Part shown: positions 18,966 to 28,726 of the stretch, piece by piece | Numbering within the stretch: position 1 is the first letter of the stretch | Layout of the letters: the number at the start of each line of letters is the position of its first letter | DNA from: Anaerolineaceae bacterium | Lineage (GTDB): Bacteria > Chloroflexota > Anaerolineae > Anaerolineales > Anaerolineaceae | Length of the DNA: 63,487 nucleotides | Direction of reading: 5' to 3' | Assembly (NCBI GenBank): GCA_018056725.1 | Contig: JAGPFF010000007.1 | Coordinates: forward strand, 1-63,487 | The notes under the pieces: generated by a model | What the model saw: only the letters and a program-made list of their open reading frames with translations | What the model was told of the DNA's origin: nothing | Databases searched by the model: none | Position numbers and translations under genes: made by a program

Positions 18966-19998
18966 CGTGATCATGGCTGTGTATAACGGCGAAAAATATC
19001 TGGCTGAGGCAATCGAGAGCATCCTCAAACAAACTTTCGGCGATTTTGAATTCATCATTGTAGATGATGGATCGACGGATCGAACCATGGAACTTCTTAC
19101 TTCTTTCGCCACCAGGGACGAACGGATTCGCATAATCGCCAATGAAAAGAATATTGGACTCGCTGGATCACTCAATAGTGCCATCGAAATCGCGCAAGGT
19201 GAATTAATTGCCCGCATGGATGCTGATGATATCAGTTTACCTGATCGCTTTGAAAAACAGGTTAGATTCCTTTCTAATCACTCAACGGTAAGAATTGTTG
19301 GTGGAAGCTTGATCCAAATAAATGAAGTAGGGAATAAGCAAGGCAGATTGGTTCCACCATCTAGTTCGAGTCTTATTCGCTGGAATATGCTCTTAGGGAA
19401 TGGTATCGTCGCCAGTCATCCAAGTGTAATGATGGATACGGTTTTTATTCGAACCCTTGGTGGATATGGTGATTTTCGTGCTGCTCAGGATTTTGAGCTT
19501 TGGTCACGAACTTTCGATATGGATCCTTTTCCGATAACGAATTTGGAGGATAATCTTTTATATTATCGCCATCACCTGCAAATGAATACAAAACAATTTT
19601 CTCAGGTTCAGGAAAATATAGCAATTACCACCCGGCTCAAAACAATTGAACGCTTGATTGGAGTATTAGTATCCCCAGAAGTGGTTCTATCCTATCGACA
19701 TACTCAAAAGGATTATCCGAATATTGAGTTCGATATGCAGATCTGGACTGAGATTTACAGGCAATTTATCCAACGCTTTAGACCAATTGACACTGATTTG
19801 AAGTCTATTGATCGGGAATTTTTTCAAAGATTGGGGCACTACATTTTTTTAAATCCATTTACCAAAAATTCATCCGGACGGGTACCCCTTTGGAAGGTAA
19901 GGAAATTGTTGCCTGCCAATTTTGTCTGGAGGTTATTTTTTTTCAAATTGACCTCTCTGATACGAAGGTTTCCTTCACTAAATGACAGCGATCTCTGA
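18952..19998 (+). CDS. GT2 family (GT-A fold) glycosyltransferase
   Basis: A 348-residue family 2 transferase. It opens PKVSVIMAVYNGEKYLAEAI, followed by FIIVDDGSTDRT and a metal-binding DxD in LIARMDADDISLPDRF, then an acceptor region with AAQDFELWSR. I accept the TTG start at 18952 because AGAGGA lies just upstream and the family's N-terminal beta strand begins right after it. The C-terminal 120 residues are divergent. The first third is GC-richer than the remainder. The end overlaps the next gene by 17 bases. Confidence 0.9.
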   Translation: MPKVSVIMAVYNGEKYLAEAIESILKQTFGDFEFIIVDDGSTDRTMELLTSFATRDERIRIIANEKNIGLAGSLNSAIEIAQGELIARMDADDISLPDRFEKQVRFLSNHSTVRIVGGSLIQINEVGNKQGRLVPPSSSSLIRWNMLLGNGIVASHPSVMMDTVFIRTLGGYGDFRAAQDFELWSRTFDMDPFPITNLEDNLLYYRHHLQMNTKQFSQVQENIAITTRLKTIERLIGVLVSPEVVLSYRHTQKDYPNIEFDMQIWTEIYRQFIQRFRPIDTDLKSIDREFFQRLGHYIFLNPFTKNSSGRVPLWKVRKLLPANFVWRLFFFKLTSLIRRFPSLNDSDL

Positions 19999-21256
19999 CA
20001 CACCCAAAACTAAAAAGTCTGTCGCGATAATAAACGGTCTATTAAATCCCATCCCCCCTATTAAAGGTGGCGGACCCCAAATTGTTATTTATAATACGGC
20101 TCTTGCCTTAAAAGATGTTCCATTTGATTGGTTCGTCTTAAGCGACTGGGATCCATTATTAGAGCAAATCTCTTATGACAGGAATAAATATATCGCGGTT
20201 AAAACAAGATGGATTGATCGAGCGATTGTAACCTTAATCCATCTCCTGCCTGAACGGTGGATAAAAAGTTTCTTTGGAGTTGTCCGTAAGGATCACCTTC
20301 TTCATAACATCAAAATTATCCGAAGTTTGTTTGCACGAAAAGTTGATTTATTTGTGATCCATGAATCTTATTCATTAACTTATTTATGCCACCTTATTTA
20401 TCCCCGAAAAAAAATTGTTCATTACTGCCATACCAGCAAGATGCACCTTGATCTGACAGAAAAAAGATGGAATCGTTTGTTAAGATCCGCTACGGGTGGA
20501 ATTATTTCAATTTGTGAAAACTCTTTTGCTTTAACTGATTCGCAATTTAAATCAAAGCCAGAACATCGATGGGTCATACAGAATGGAGTAAGCCTACATG
20601 AAAACCTTCAAATTTCCAATCTAGACAAGAATATTGTCAGGCAGCGATTAGGTATTCCATTGGATGATTTTGTCTTTCTTTGTGTAACTCGAATTCATCT
20701 AGGTAAGGGGTTAGATTTGTTAATCAAAGCCTTTGCAGAGGTAGCCAACAAATCTTCCAGATCCTGCCGATTGGAGATTGTAGGGTCAGCCGCAAAGGAT
20801 GAAGATGGCGATTTGTCCTATGAAATCCGCTTGAAAGAAAGAGCAAATCAACTGGCAGATACAAAAATTCATTTTACGGGCTTTATCCCCAACCACCAAC
20901 TTCAGGATTACTACATTGCAAGTGATTTTGGCGTACTGCCCACCAATTTAATGGAGGGAAACTCACTTTTTTTGATGGAAAGCTTGACCATGGGGTTACC
21001 AGTGATTGCCACTCGGATTGGGGGAATACCGGAGGTCGTGCGCGAAGGTCGGGATGGAATCTTAATTGATAAAAATGATCTGGAACGAGATCTTAGTATA
21101 AAAATGTTACAAGTCATAGAAGATCAACAATATTGGGTACAGAAAGAAGCTGAAATTCAAAGGGCTGCTCGTAAGAGATTTAATTATCAACGAGTCGCCT
21201 CTCAATTTTGCCAGGTGGTAAAAGAAGTAACGGAACCGAAATTAATATCCTCTTGA
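19982..21256 (+). CDS. GT4-like glycosyltransferase
   Basis: A 424-residue group 1 transferase. It starts near NGLLNPIPPIKGGGPQIVIY (glycine-rich N-terminal loop) and has the linker WVIQNGVSL. The donor half has LCVTRIHLGKGLDLLIKAF and TNLMEGNSLFLMESLTMGLP with the E-x7-E spacing, then IGGIPEVVREGRDGIL. The ATG overlaps the 3' end of the preceding GT2 gene by 17 bases, indicating co-translation. The specific sugar is not readable. Confidence 0.87.
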   Translation: MTAISDTPKTKKSVAIINGLLNPIPPIKGGGPQIVIYNTALALKDVPFDWFVLSDWDPLLEQISYDRNKYIAVKTRWIDRAIVTLIHLLPERWIKSFFGVVRKDHLLHNIKIIRSLFARKVDLFVIHESYSLTYLCHLIYPRKKIVHYCHTSKMHLDLTEKRWNRLLRSATGGIISICENSFALTDSQFKSKPEHRWVIQNGVSLHENLQISNLDKNIVRQRLGIPLDDFVFLCVTRIHLGKGLDLLIKAFAEVANKSSRSCRLEIVGSAAKDEDGDLSYEIRLKERANQLADTKIHFTGFIPNHQLQDYYIASDFGVLPTNLMEGNSLFLMESLTMGLPVIATRIGGIPEVVREGRDGILIDKNDLERDLSIKMLQVIEDQQYWVQKEAEIQRAARKRFNYQRVASQFCQVVKEVTEPKLISS

Positions 21257-21272
21257 TACTTCCAATCTGACC

Positions 21273-22487
21273 GTGAAAAAAACAACCAAAATTGTTTTCA
21301 TCTCCTATTATTATTGGCCCCCTCATTTTGGAGGGGAATTAAAAATCGCCATTGAGAGACTCCAAAGTATTTGTGAACGCGGAAAAGAAGTGGTGGTCTT
21401 TACCTCAGCGGTTCCCGGCTATCCTCGGTCAGAGATACGCGACGGTATTAAAATTTTTCGATCTCCTTCCATTGGTTGGGGTCGGATTGCACGGCGGATA
21501 AACCGCCTTATTTTCTGGTTTTGGCTGTATTGCAGGTTGTTGATATTAAAAAATATTGCTGCTCTTCATATCGAAACTATTGTAAATGTGTTGGGGAATA
21601 TTCCTGCCCACCAGTATGCATCATTATTATTACAGATTGCAAAAATCAAAGGGGCAAGGACGATATGTGTTCATTCATTAGCCAGTAATGAGAGTGATAT
21701 TTTCAATTTGGGTAACAAGTGGGAAAAGAAATATTATGACCGAATGGATGCGATTGTTTGCGTAAGTAACGCTCTTTTCTCAGCTGTTAAGGTGAAATAC
21801 CCAGAAAAAGCCATTTTAGAGCCTTGTGGGATTCACGAGGATATTTTCTTTCCTTTATCGAAGCAAGAAAGAGATAGTTTCCGAGAGGAACATCACATTA
21901 CACCTTCTGATATCGTCTTTTCGTTTACAGGTTCTTTTGAATTTCGAAAAGGGTTGGATTTAATCATCGATGTTTACAATCAACACCAATCACAAATGAA
22001 CTGGAAATTATGGTTGATTGGTCCGTACCGTAAAGAAGAGAGCCAGTATATTCATGAAGAGGAAGTCCAGTCTCTTATCCGCCCTCTTGAACAGGGTAAT
22101 GGTCGAGTAAAATTATGGGGCAGGATCGACGACAGGAAATTACTTGCCAAAGTTCTCTCCAGTTCAGATATTTTTCTATTCCCCACCAGGCGAGAAGGTT
22201 TTGGTATCGCGCCTTTAGAAGCGATGTCCTGTGGTATCCCAGTTATTGTTTCTAGAATACCGGGAATAACCGATATGGCAAATGTCGATGGTATTACCGG
22301 ACTTTATATAGAACCGGGGAATAGACAGGATCTGGAAACAGCGATGATGCAGCTAGCGAGTAATGCAGATTTAAGGAGAAAAATGGGAGAGCATGGCAGA
22401 TTGCAAATTGTAACCAATTTTTCTTGGAATAGACATATCGATCACTGGGAAGAGATTTATTTTTCAGATGAGAAAAAAGAAAAATAA
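21273..22487 (+). CDS. GT4-like glycosyltransferase, paralogue of the gene at 23769
   Basis: A 404-residue group 1 transferase starting at a GTG (21273). The N-terminus IVFISYYYWPPHFGGELKIA and the donor motif TRREGFGIAPLEAMSCGIP (E-x7-E) are clear. It is strongly similar along its length to the protein encoded at 23769-24974, sharing for example ISYxYWPPHFGGELKI, GxHEDIFxPLS and EESQxI. The present copy is AT-rich while the other is GC-rich. It overlaps the next gene by 20 bases. Confidence 0.87.
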   Translation: MKKTTKIVFISYYYWPPHFGGELKIAIERLQSICERGKEVVVFTSAVPGYPRSEIRDGIKIFRSPSIGWGRIARRINRLIFWFWLYCRLLILKNIAALHIETIVNVLGNIPAHQYASLLLQIAKIKGARTICVHSLASNESDIFNLGNKWEKKYYDRMDAIVCVSNALFSAVKVKYPEKAILEPCGIHEDIFFPLSKQERDSFREEHHITPSDIVFSFTGSFEFRKGLDLIIDVYNQHQSQMNWKLWLIGPYRKEESQYIHEEEVQSLIRPLEQGNGRVKLWGRIDDRKLLAKVLSSSDIFLFPTRREGFGIAPLEAMSCGIPVIVSRIPGITDMANVDGITGLYIEPGNRQDLETAMMQLASNADLRRKMGEHGRLQIVTNFSWNRHIDHWEEIYFSDEKKEK

Positions 22488-23772
22488 TCAAATTGAGTTA
22501 ACGAGTATTGGCTGGAAAATTGAGGATCTTGCAGAAAATGATATTTTGCCTCGCTACGATTTGGCGTTCCTGCTAGCTCCCAATATTCCAATTCCAAACC
22601 AGGAAGGGAATTCGATTGCCACGCTGGTTTCAACTCTGGCAAATGAGACGGATTTGAAATCTCTAATCTTTTCTACTGAACCTTCATCAAAGCGCCAAAA
22701 TCCGCAACCTGCTCATAAGTTTGATATTGCGTATTACCAAAAGGATATAAAATCTTCCATCTTGGATAAAGGAAAAATTTTCCCTTTAATCCGGCATTTC
22801 TTAATAACGCCTATATCCTTTTCCTGGCGCAACTATGCCCGCGACGCTGCACGTGCAGCCATACTTCTAGGTGTCAAATGTTTGGTTGTTGAAGACGTCG
22901 CAGATTTCGGATGGGCAGTCCGGAAGGTTCGGAAACATGGAATTTCCGTTATTTTGCATCAGCACGCATTTACACAGAGAAATTACCAAACATTTCAATG
23001 GAAGCGAATAGAAAGAAACCTGGATGAAATAATCTTTGTTTCACAAAAAACATTAAATTCGACCGAAAAAAAACATGGGGAGCTAAGAACTCCAGCGAGA
23101 GTAATTTACAATGGCGTTAATTTGATGCATTTCAACCCTCAAAAGTGGGAAAAGGAAGCAAGGGAGTTTCGAGAAAATCTTTTAATTTCCAACAAAGACA
23201 GGGTGATGACTTTTATCGGCAGGCTCTACCAGTCAAAAGGGATTCTAGAAGCCCTTGAGGCATTTCTAATAATTAATCAAGAAGATTTACATTTCTTTAT
23301 CGTCGGTAGTAAATCGGAGACCGATGGAAATTTCTTCATGAGGTTGAATCATTTAATTTCCAAAGCCTATGAAAACCAGAAACACGTTTTCTATTATGAA
23401 AACATTTCTCAAGAAGAAATTCCTGTTTATTATGCCCTTTCAGATTATATTATCGTGCCTTCGATGAACAATTATGAGGGATTACCCAAAGTGGTTACGG
23501 AAGCGTTAGCAATGGGTGTTCCGGTTATTGCAAGTGATCGAGGCGGAATCTGGGAATTATTAGAGGAAAAGAAGAATGGTTGGTTGATTGCCGATCCCGT
23601 AAACGCGAAAAGTATTGCTGCTGCAATAAAAGAAGCCATTTCGATTAGTAATGATGAATTGCAGGCGATGAAGGATCATATCACGCGCAATAATCGCCCG
23701 CAGATGGATCAAGAAATTATGGTCCAATTATTTCAAGAAGAGATCTCAAAACTGATAAACCGAGCCGAATGA
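22468..23772 (+). CDS. GT4-like glycosyltransferase
   Basis: A 434-residue group 1 transferase. Donor-binding half: MTFIGRLYQSKGILEALEAF, then VPSMNNYEGLPKVVTEALAM with the E-x7-E motif and SDRGGIWELLEEKKNG. The first 20 codons overlap the previous gene, so a later start is possible, but no better ATG with ribosome site is evident before the conserved region. The stop codon overlaps the next start as ATGA, which indicates coupled translation. It lies between the two paralogous transferases. Confidence 0.86.
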   Translation: MRKKKNNQIELTSIGWKIEDLAENDILPRYDLAFLLAPNIPIPNQEGNSIATLVSTLANETDLKSLIFSTEPSSKRQNPQPAHKFDIAYYQKDIKSSILDKGKIFPLIRHFLITPISFSWRNYARDAARAAILLGVKCLVVEDVADFGWAVRKVRKHGISVILHQHAFTQRNYQTFQWKRIERNLDEIIFVSQKTLNSTEKKHGELRTPARVIYNGVNLMHFNPQKWEKEAREFRENLLISNKDRVMTFIGRLYQSKGILEALEAFLIINQEDLHFFIVGSKSETDGNFFMRLNHLISKAYENQKHVFYYENISQEEIPVYYALSDYIIVPSMNNYEGLPKVVTEALAMGVPVIASDRGGIWELLEEKKNGWLIADPVNAKSIAAAIKEAISISNDELQAMKDHITRNNRPQMDQEIMVQLFQEEISKLINRAE

Positions 23773-24974
23773 GAATACTCTTTATCTCCTACCATTACTG
23801 GCCACCTCACTTTGGCGGGGAATTGAAAATCAGCATTGAGCGCTTTGAATCCCTTGTCAAACGGGGTCATCAGGTAACCGTGCTCACCTCAGGTGTGCCA
23901 GGTTTGCCTGCACGGGAAACGCAGAACGGAATCGAGATCAGACGCTCTCCCATCGTGCATGATTCCAGGTTGGGGCGGGGTTGCCGCCGGTTGCTGTTCC
24001 CGTTATGGGCGGAGACCCAAATGAAGAGCATGGATTTTGATCTCATCCACTATGGCGGCATGGGGGGCATCAGTCCGCTGCACCATTACCTGGGGATGGC
24101 ACGGTTGAACCGTTTGGCTGACCGTAAAGGCGTGAAAAAAGTACTCGTCCACAGCCTGGCGGATAGTGAGACGGAAGCCCTTTCAACCCGGGGCAGCCAG
24201 GCAAGATGGCGCAACCGTACGCTGCGGCAAATGGACGCGATTGTTTCGGTCAGCCCGGCGCTCCAGGAAGGAGTTCAACGCTTATTCCCCCGCACGGCGA
24301 GGCTGATCCTTTGTGGAGTGCATGAGGATATTTTTGTTCCACTGTCTGAAACCGCCAGAGCGGAAATCAGAAATCGCAATGAGGTGAAGAACGGAGAGGT
24401 TGTATTCTCGTTCCTCGGTTCTGTTGGCAGAAGGAAGGGATTTGATCTCCTCATTGCGGCTTTCCTCTCGCTGGCGGAGCAATTCCCCAACTGGCATTTG
24501 TGGATCGTAGGACCAAAAACCAGTGAGGAGAGTCAGAACATCGACGATTGTGAAATTGATGAACTGATCCGTCCACTGGCAGACCATGCACAACGGGTGC
24601 ATTTTTGGGGCAGGGTGGATGACCGGAAAGAACTTGCCGGGATACTGGGTGCTTCGGATGTCTTTGTTTTCCCCAGCCGGAAGGAAGGGATGCCTCTAGC
24701 TCCGCTAGAAGCGATGGCTGCAGGAGTCCCGGTAATTATCAGCAGGATCCCTGGCGTGACGGATCTGGCTAGTTTGGAAGGAAAAACGGGATATTATATA
24801 GCCGTCAACGAAGCTCAAGCCTTGAAATCCGCTATGATCAAACTGGCAGAGCAGCCGGAACTGCGGGCGGAAATGGGCAGAGCCGCGCGCCAGCGTATTG
24901 AGGATCAGTTTAGATGGGAGAAGCACGTTTCGGAATGGGAATCCTTTTATTCTTCTCTCCTCCAATCAAAATAA
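23769..24974 (+). CDS. GT4-like glycosyltransferase, paralogue of the gene at 21273
   Basis: A 401-residue group 1 transferase. It begins MRILFISYHYWPPHFGGELK and contains FSFLGSVGRRKGFDLLIAAF and PSRKEGMPLAPLEAMAAGVP (E-x7-E). It matches the 21273 protein over the full length, yet uses GC-rich codons. The pair therefore looks like two related genes brought in from differently composed sources rather than a fresh tandem duplication. They probably make similar linkages or alternate in repeat-unit assembly. Confidence 0.88.
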   Translation: MRILFISYHYWPPHFGGELKISIERFESLVKRGHQVTVLTSGVPGLPARETQNGIEIRRSPIVHDSRLGRGCRRLLFPLWAETQMKSMDFDLIHYGGMGGISPLHHYLGMARLNRLADRKGVKKVLVHSLADSETEALSTRGSQARWRNRTLRQMDAIVSVSPALQEGVQRLFPRTARLILCGVHEDIFVPLSETARAEIRNRNEVKNGEVVFSFLGSVGRRKGFDLLIAAFLSLAEQFPNWHLWIVGPKTSEESQNIDDCEIDELIRPLADHAQRVHFWGRVDDRKELAGILGASDVFVFPSRKEGMPLAPLEAMAAGVPVIISRIPGVTDLASLEGKTGYYIAVNEAQALKSAMIKLAEQPELRAEMGRAARQRIEDQFRWEKHVSEWESFYSSLLQSK

Positions 24975-25069
24975 GACGTTTTGGAATCCAATCCGCTGGA
25001 TCGAAATGAATCCCCAAAAATGAGTCCCATTGATTTTGCCATAAAGAGGTTTCGGCTCAGGTTAAACCC

Positions 25070-26392
25070 ATGTCACAATTAAGACAATATCCCTTGCAAG
25101 GTCAGTCTGCTCAAGCCCTGCCGGCGGGAGAAAGCAGACCCCGGCGTAAAAACAGTGGATTTCCAAAATCCATCTATTTCCTATTTTATATTTTCGCCAT
25201 CTACCTGGTGATCCCTGCGATTGATCTTCCGTTGATGGGGCTTTCACTTTCCGCACCAATTTTCTTTTTGATCGCCCTGGCTTGCGTGCTCCGACCTCCA
25301 CGTCCCTGGTTCAGGCAGTACTCCAGTTGGATTCTACTGGCGGCATTGATCTATTTTGGTATTTTCATCAGCACGGTTGCCAATGGTTTGCTCAGCGGTG
25401 GGGTGGAGATTAATAGCGAAGGGATGCTATTTCTAATCCGCTATCTTTACTGGGTGATTGTATTTGTTCTTACGGGGTATTTTGCCAACCAGGATCGTTT
25501 GCTTAAAATTACACCGGTCATTCTGGCTTCCGCTATTTTCATTCTTGCTCTATTACGCTGGGGGGAGGTGCTCCTCTACGGGAATATCGGTGCCTGGTCA
25601 GGTACCCATCTGTTATCCGAAAACGCTTACGGGTTTCAGTTCTCGGTCTTTTCGCCGTTTTTGCTTGTGTTGATTTTTCAGCAAAAAGGGTGGAAGAAAG
25701 TGTTCTGGATTCTGGCACAGATTGTGGTTTGGGGGGCAGTTGCCATCAATGCCTCGCGAGGATCGTGGGTGGCGATGGGGATCGGACTGGGAATTTGCCT
25801 GCTGATGCTCTTCTTTTCAAAACCACAGCGTTTTATTACGGCTTTATTTAGTGTTTTACTGATGGCAGGGATTGGTTTTGTCCTCTGGAACGAAATCCCG
25901 AAAGCCGCGGCGGCGGTGGAAGAGCGGTTGGGGACCTTTCAAAACCTGGAGGAAGATAAATCCTACCTTATCCGTCAGGTGATGATTCAAAAAGGGATGC
26001 GCCTGTTCAAGCAATCTCCGCTGGTAGGCGTTGGCGCGAACCGGTTCACCCTCACCTGGGCAGATATTGACCTGCCAGACATTCTAGAATATCGGGGCAC
26101 TGGCGAATTCGAGACCAAGAACGCTCATAATTCTTATATCCAGTGGCTGGCGGAATTTGGATTAATCGGCACCATTCCGCTGGTAATCCTGTTAGCAATC
26201 CTCACCATCCGTGGTTTTACCACTGCGCGGAAAGCGATACTGCGTCGGGATCTGGTTCCGCTTGCCATCTACCTCAGTTTCCTGCAGATGTCGATGCACA
26301 TGTGGGTGATTACGGCATTAACAGGTACCATAGTGTGGTTTATTTACGGGTTTTTACTGGCTGCCATTAAGCATGAAGCCAGTAAAAGATGA
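25070..26392 (+). CDS. O-antigen ligase/polymerase-like membrane protein (Wzy/WaaL superfamily)
   Basis: A 440-residue polytopic membrane protein with about ten hydrophobic segments after a polar N-terminal tail. The central ASRGSWVAMGIG motif and the loop segment VGVGANRFTLTWADI followed by ETKNAHNSYIQWLAEFGLIG match the Wzy_C (O-antigen ligase) pattern. Such proteins polymerise or ligate glycans on the outer face of the membrane. Beside an ABC exporter it may attach the finished glycan to a surface acceptor or polymerise it; the sequence does not decide. A 95-bp gap precedes it with no visible terminator. It overlaps the next gene by 20 bases. Confidence 0.86.
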   Translation: MSQLRQYPLQGQSAQALPAGESRPRRKNSGFPKSIYFLFYIFAIYLVIPAIDLPLMGLSLSAPIFFLIALACVLRPPRPWFRQYSSWILLAALIYFGIFISTVANGLLSGGVEINSEGMLFLIRYLYWVIVFVLTGYFANQDRLLKITPVILASAIFILALLRWGEVLLYGNIGAWSGTHLLSENAYGFQFSVFSPFLLVLIFQQKGWKKVFWILAQIVVWGAVAINASRGSWVAMGIGLGICLLMLFFSKPQRFITALFSVLLMAGIGFVLWNEIPKAAAAVEERLGTFQNLEEDKSYLIRQVMIQKGMRLFKQSPLVGVGANRFTLTWADIDLPDILEYRGTGEFETKNAHNSYIQWLAEFGLIGTIPLVILLAILTIRGFTTARKAILRRDLVPLAIYLSFLQMSMHMWVITALTGTIVWFIYGFLLAAIKHEASKR

Positions 26393-27659
26393 CCAGGTCT
26401 CGGAGGCAAAGTTTGTTGATATGGTATCCATGAGTGCCGAGGCTGGCAAATCTTCCGGGATGGAAAAACTTGGTTCGCTTAACCTTGCCTTTGTATATCA
26501 CGTCCCGTTTTGGGAGGAGGGCGGCGAAATCTGGACCTCGTTTCCACCAATTGGCAGGTATGTGGAAGCGCTCGCAAAGTATTTTTGCACGGTTACGCTG
26601 ATCACCCCGGTACGAAATCAAAAACAGCAGCCTTTGTACCACATGCGGGCAAAAAATCTTCGCCTGGTTCAGGTAGCATCGTTGGGAAATGTTCAGAGTT
26701 ATTACCTGCATCTGGTCCATTTTTATAAAGCCTATTTTAAAACGATCCAAAAAGTCGATTGCGTCACGATTCGTATGCCCACCCTGCCGGGTTTACCCGT
26801 CTTCCTTGCTTCAAAAATCTATCACAAACCGCTGTTCCTGGTGATCGTAGGTGAGAATTACGAGTTTATTAAACATGCCGGATATTCAGGAATCAAGCAG
26901 AGTTTTGCGTCTTCCTTCGGGCGGCTTCATGATGGCATCCTGCGCCAAATGGTCAGAGAATTTCCATCTTTTACAAACGGCGACGACTTATATCAGAAAT
27001 ATCAGAAATTTAATAAAGAAGTTTACCAAATGCGCAGCAGCACAATTATTGAAGAAGATATCCTTCCTGAATTTCGTGATACCTGCCAGAGCGCGCCTTA
27101 TAAAATCTTGACGGTCGGCATAATCTCACCAAGGAAAGGGACTTCGTTAATACCAGAAACCCTCGCCAGATTAGAAAAAATGGGGGTTGACGTTACCTGG
27201 AAGTACATCGGTCGTGTGGACGGCAACGCCGGAGAAATGGAGCTGGCGAAAACACGACAACTGGCAAAGGAATATGGGGTGGCAGAGAGGCTTGCCTTTG
27301 AATCACCGTTAGGTTTCGAAGAATTGATGTCGCGGTATCGCACTGCTGATATCTTTGTATTGCCAACTTTTATGGAGGGCGTGCCCCGGGTTATTTTGGA
27401 GGCACAAGCTTCAGGCTTGCCTGTCATTTCCACCCGTGTGGGGGGGATACCGGGAGCGGTAAAGGACGGGGAAGATGCGATTCTCGTCCCACCGGGGGAT
27501 CCCCAGTCAATAGCCAATGCGATCCTTAGAATTATTAAAGATGAAGAATTGCGAAAACGAATGATTGCTGCGGGACTTGAATCAGCGCGGAATCATACAC
27601 TCAATGCTGAAACAAAAACCATGATTGAACGACTTAATACTTCTGGTTTTTTTGATTAA
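26373..27659 (+). CDS. GT4-like glycosyltransferase
   Basis: A 428-residue group 1 transferase. N-terminal LAFVYHVPFWEEGGEIWTSF, then LTVGIISPRKGTSLIPETLA and VLPTFMEGVPRVILEAQASG with E-x7-E, followed by VGGIPGAVKDGEDAILVPP. The frame starts 20 bases inside the preceding gene. ATGs at residues 19, 21 and 32 are alternatives, the last lying closest to the conserved domain. The donor is unknown. Confidence 0.87.
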   Translation: MKPVKDDQVSEAKFVDMVSMSAEAGKSSGMEKLGSLNLAFVYHVPFWEEGGEIWTSFPPIGRYVEALAKYFCTVTLITPVRNQKQQPLYHMRAKNLRLVQVASLGNVQSYYLHLVHFYKAYFKTIQKVDCVTIRMPTLPGLPVFLASKIYHKPLFLVIVGENYEFIKHAGYSGIKQSFASSFGRLHDGILRQMVREFPSFTNGDDLYQKYQKFNKEVYQMRSSTIIEEDILPEFRDTCQSAPYKILTVGIISPRKGTSLIPETLARLEKMGVDVTWKYIGRVDGNAGEMELAKTRQLAKEYGVAERLAFESPLGFEELMSRYRTADIFVLPTFMEGVPRVILEAQASGLPVISTRVGGIPGAVKDGEDAILVPPGDPQSIANAILRIIKDEELRKRMIAAGLESARNHTLNAETKTMIERLNTSGFFD

Positions 27660-27689
27660 TCCACTTTCATCAAATAGTTCATTCCTTCA

Positions 27690-28712
27690 ATGCAAGACAG
27701 TCATAAAATAAAAGTCCTGATCATTACCACTGAATGGCCAACCGAAAAAAATCCTTATGCGGTTCCATTCCTGGTCCGGCATGTCCAATTATTAAAAGAG
27801 TCTGGAATCAATGTGCAAGTATTCCATTTTCGTGGAAAGAAAAATCCATTTAATTATCTCAGAGCGTGGTGGAGAATTCGCCAAATTCCTTATTGGGAAG
27901 AAGCCGAAATCCTACATGCGCACTGGGGTCAAAGTGCTTTTCCGGCTTTATTCTCCAGAAAAAAGTTGGTGATTACTTACCATGGCAGCGATCTATTTGG
28001 AATCGTCAATTCGTATGGCAAGCAGACATTGCAGGGCAGAGTGCTGACGTGGTTAAGCAAGTGTATGGCAGCCCAAGCAGATTATTGCATCACTGTTTCC
28101 GCACGGTTGAATAAGATGCTCGGTGCAAAAAAAGAAAAAACATTCACTATCCCCATGGGGATAGACCTGCAAAAATTCCAGCCAATGGATAAAATTGATT
28201 GCCGCGAAAAAATTAATCTACCCAAAGGAACCAGATTTGTGCTTTTTGTAAGTGATCCGATGCGCCCTGAAAAACAATTTTGGATGGCGCAGCAAGCGGT
28301 AAATCAATATCAAGCCCGACATCCAGAACAGTCAATTCAATTATTGGTTGTAAAAGGCATCGATTCTGAACAAGTGCCAGTATATATGAATGCAGGTGAT
28401 GTTCTAATCAACCCTTCAAAATATGAAGGCGGTCCATTAACTGTCAAAGAGGCAATCGCTTGCAATCTTCCGGTGGTGAGTTTTAATGTGGGGGATGTTG
28501 AAGATTGGATCAAGGATTTAAACGGGTGTTATTTGTGCGAAGAAGCAAGTGTTGATTGTCTGGTAAAAGGGTTAGAGATTGCACTCATGCACGGAACTCT
28601 CCATAATTTGCCCGAGAATTTAAGAAATCGCATGGATGAAAAAAAAACAACTGTTGAAGTGATCAAAGTTTATCAGAATTTAGTGAACGATGAAGCAAAC
28701 ATCAGCCGCTAA
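27690..28712 (+). CDS. GT4-like glycosyltransferase
   Basis: A 340-residue group 1 transferase, slightly short for the family. N-terminal KVLIITTEWPTEKNPYAVPF, then ILHAHWGQSAFP and VITYHGSDLFGI (acceptor domain), TIPMGIDLQKFQPM (linker), and INPSKYEGGPLTVKEAIACN in the donor site, where the E-x7-E spacing is retained. More AT-rich than the flanking genes. It lies 14 bases before the GT2 gene that ends the locus. Confidence 0.88.
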   Translation: MQDSHKIKVLIITTEWPTEKNPYAVPFLVRHVQLLKESGINVQVFHFRGKKNPFNYLRAWWRIRQIPYWEEAEILHAHWGQSAFPALFSRKKLVITYHGSDLFGIVNSYGKQTLQGRVLTWLSKCMAAQADYCITVSARLNKMLGAKKEKTFTIPMGIDLQKFQPMDKIDCREKINLPKGTRFVLFVSDPMRPEKQFWMAQQAVNQYQARHPEQSIQLLVVKGIDSEQVPVYMNAGDVLINPSKYEGGPLTVKEAIACNLPVVSFNVGDVEDWIKDLNGCYLCEEASVDCLVKGLEIALMHGTLHNLPENLRNRMDEKKTTVEVIKVYQNLVNDEANISR

Positions 28713-28726
28713 TCCCACTTAAAACC

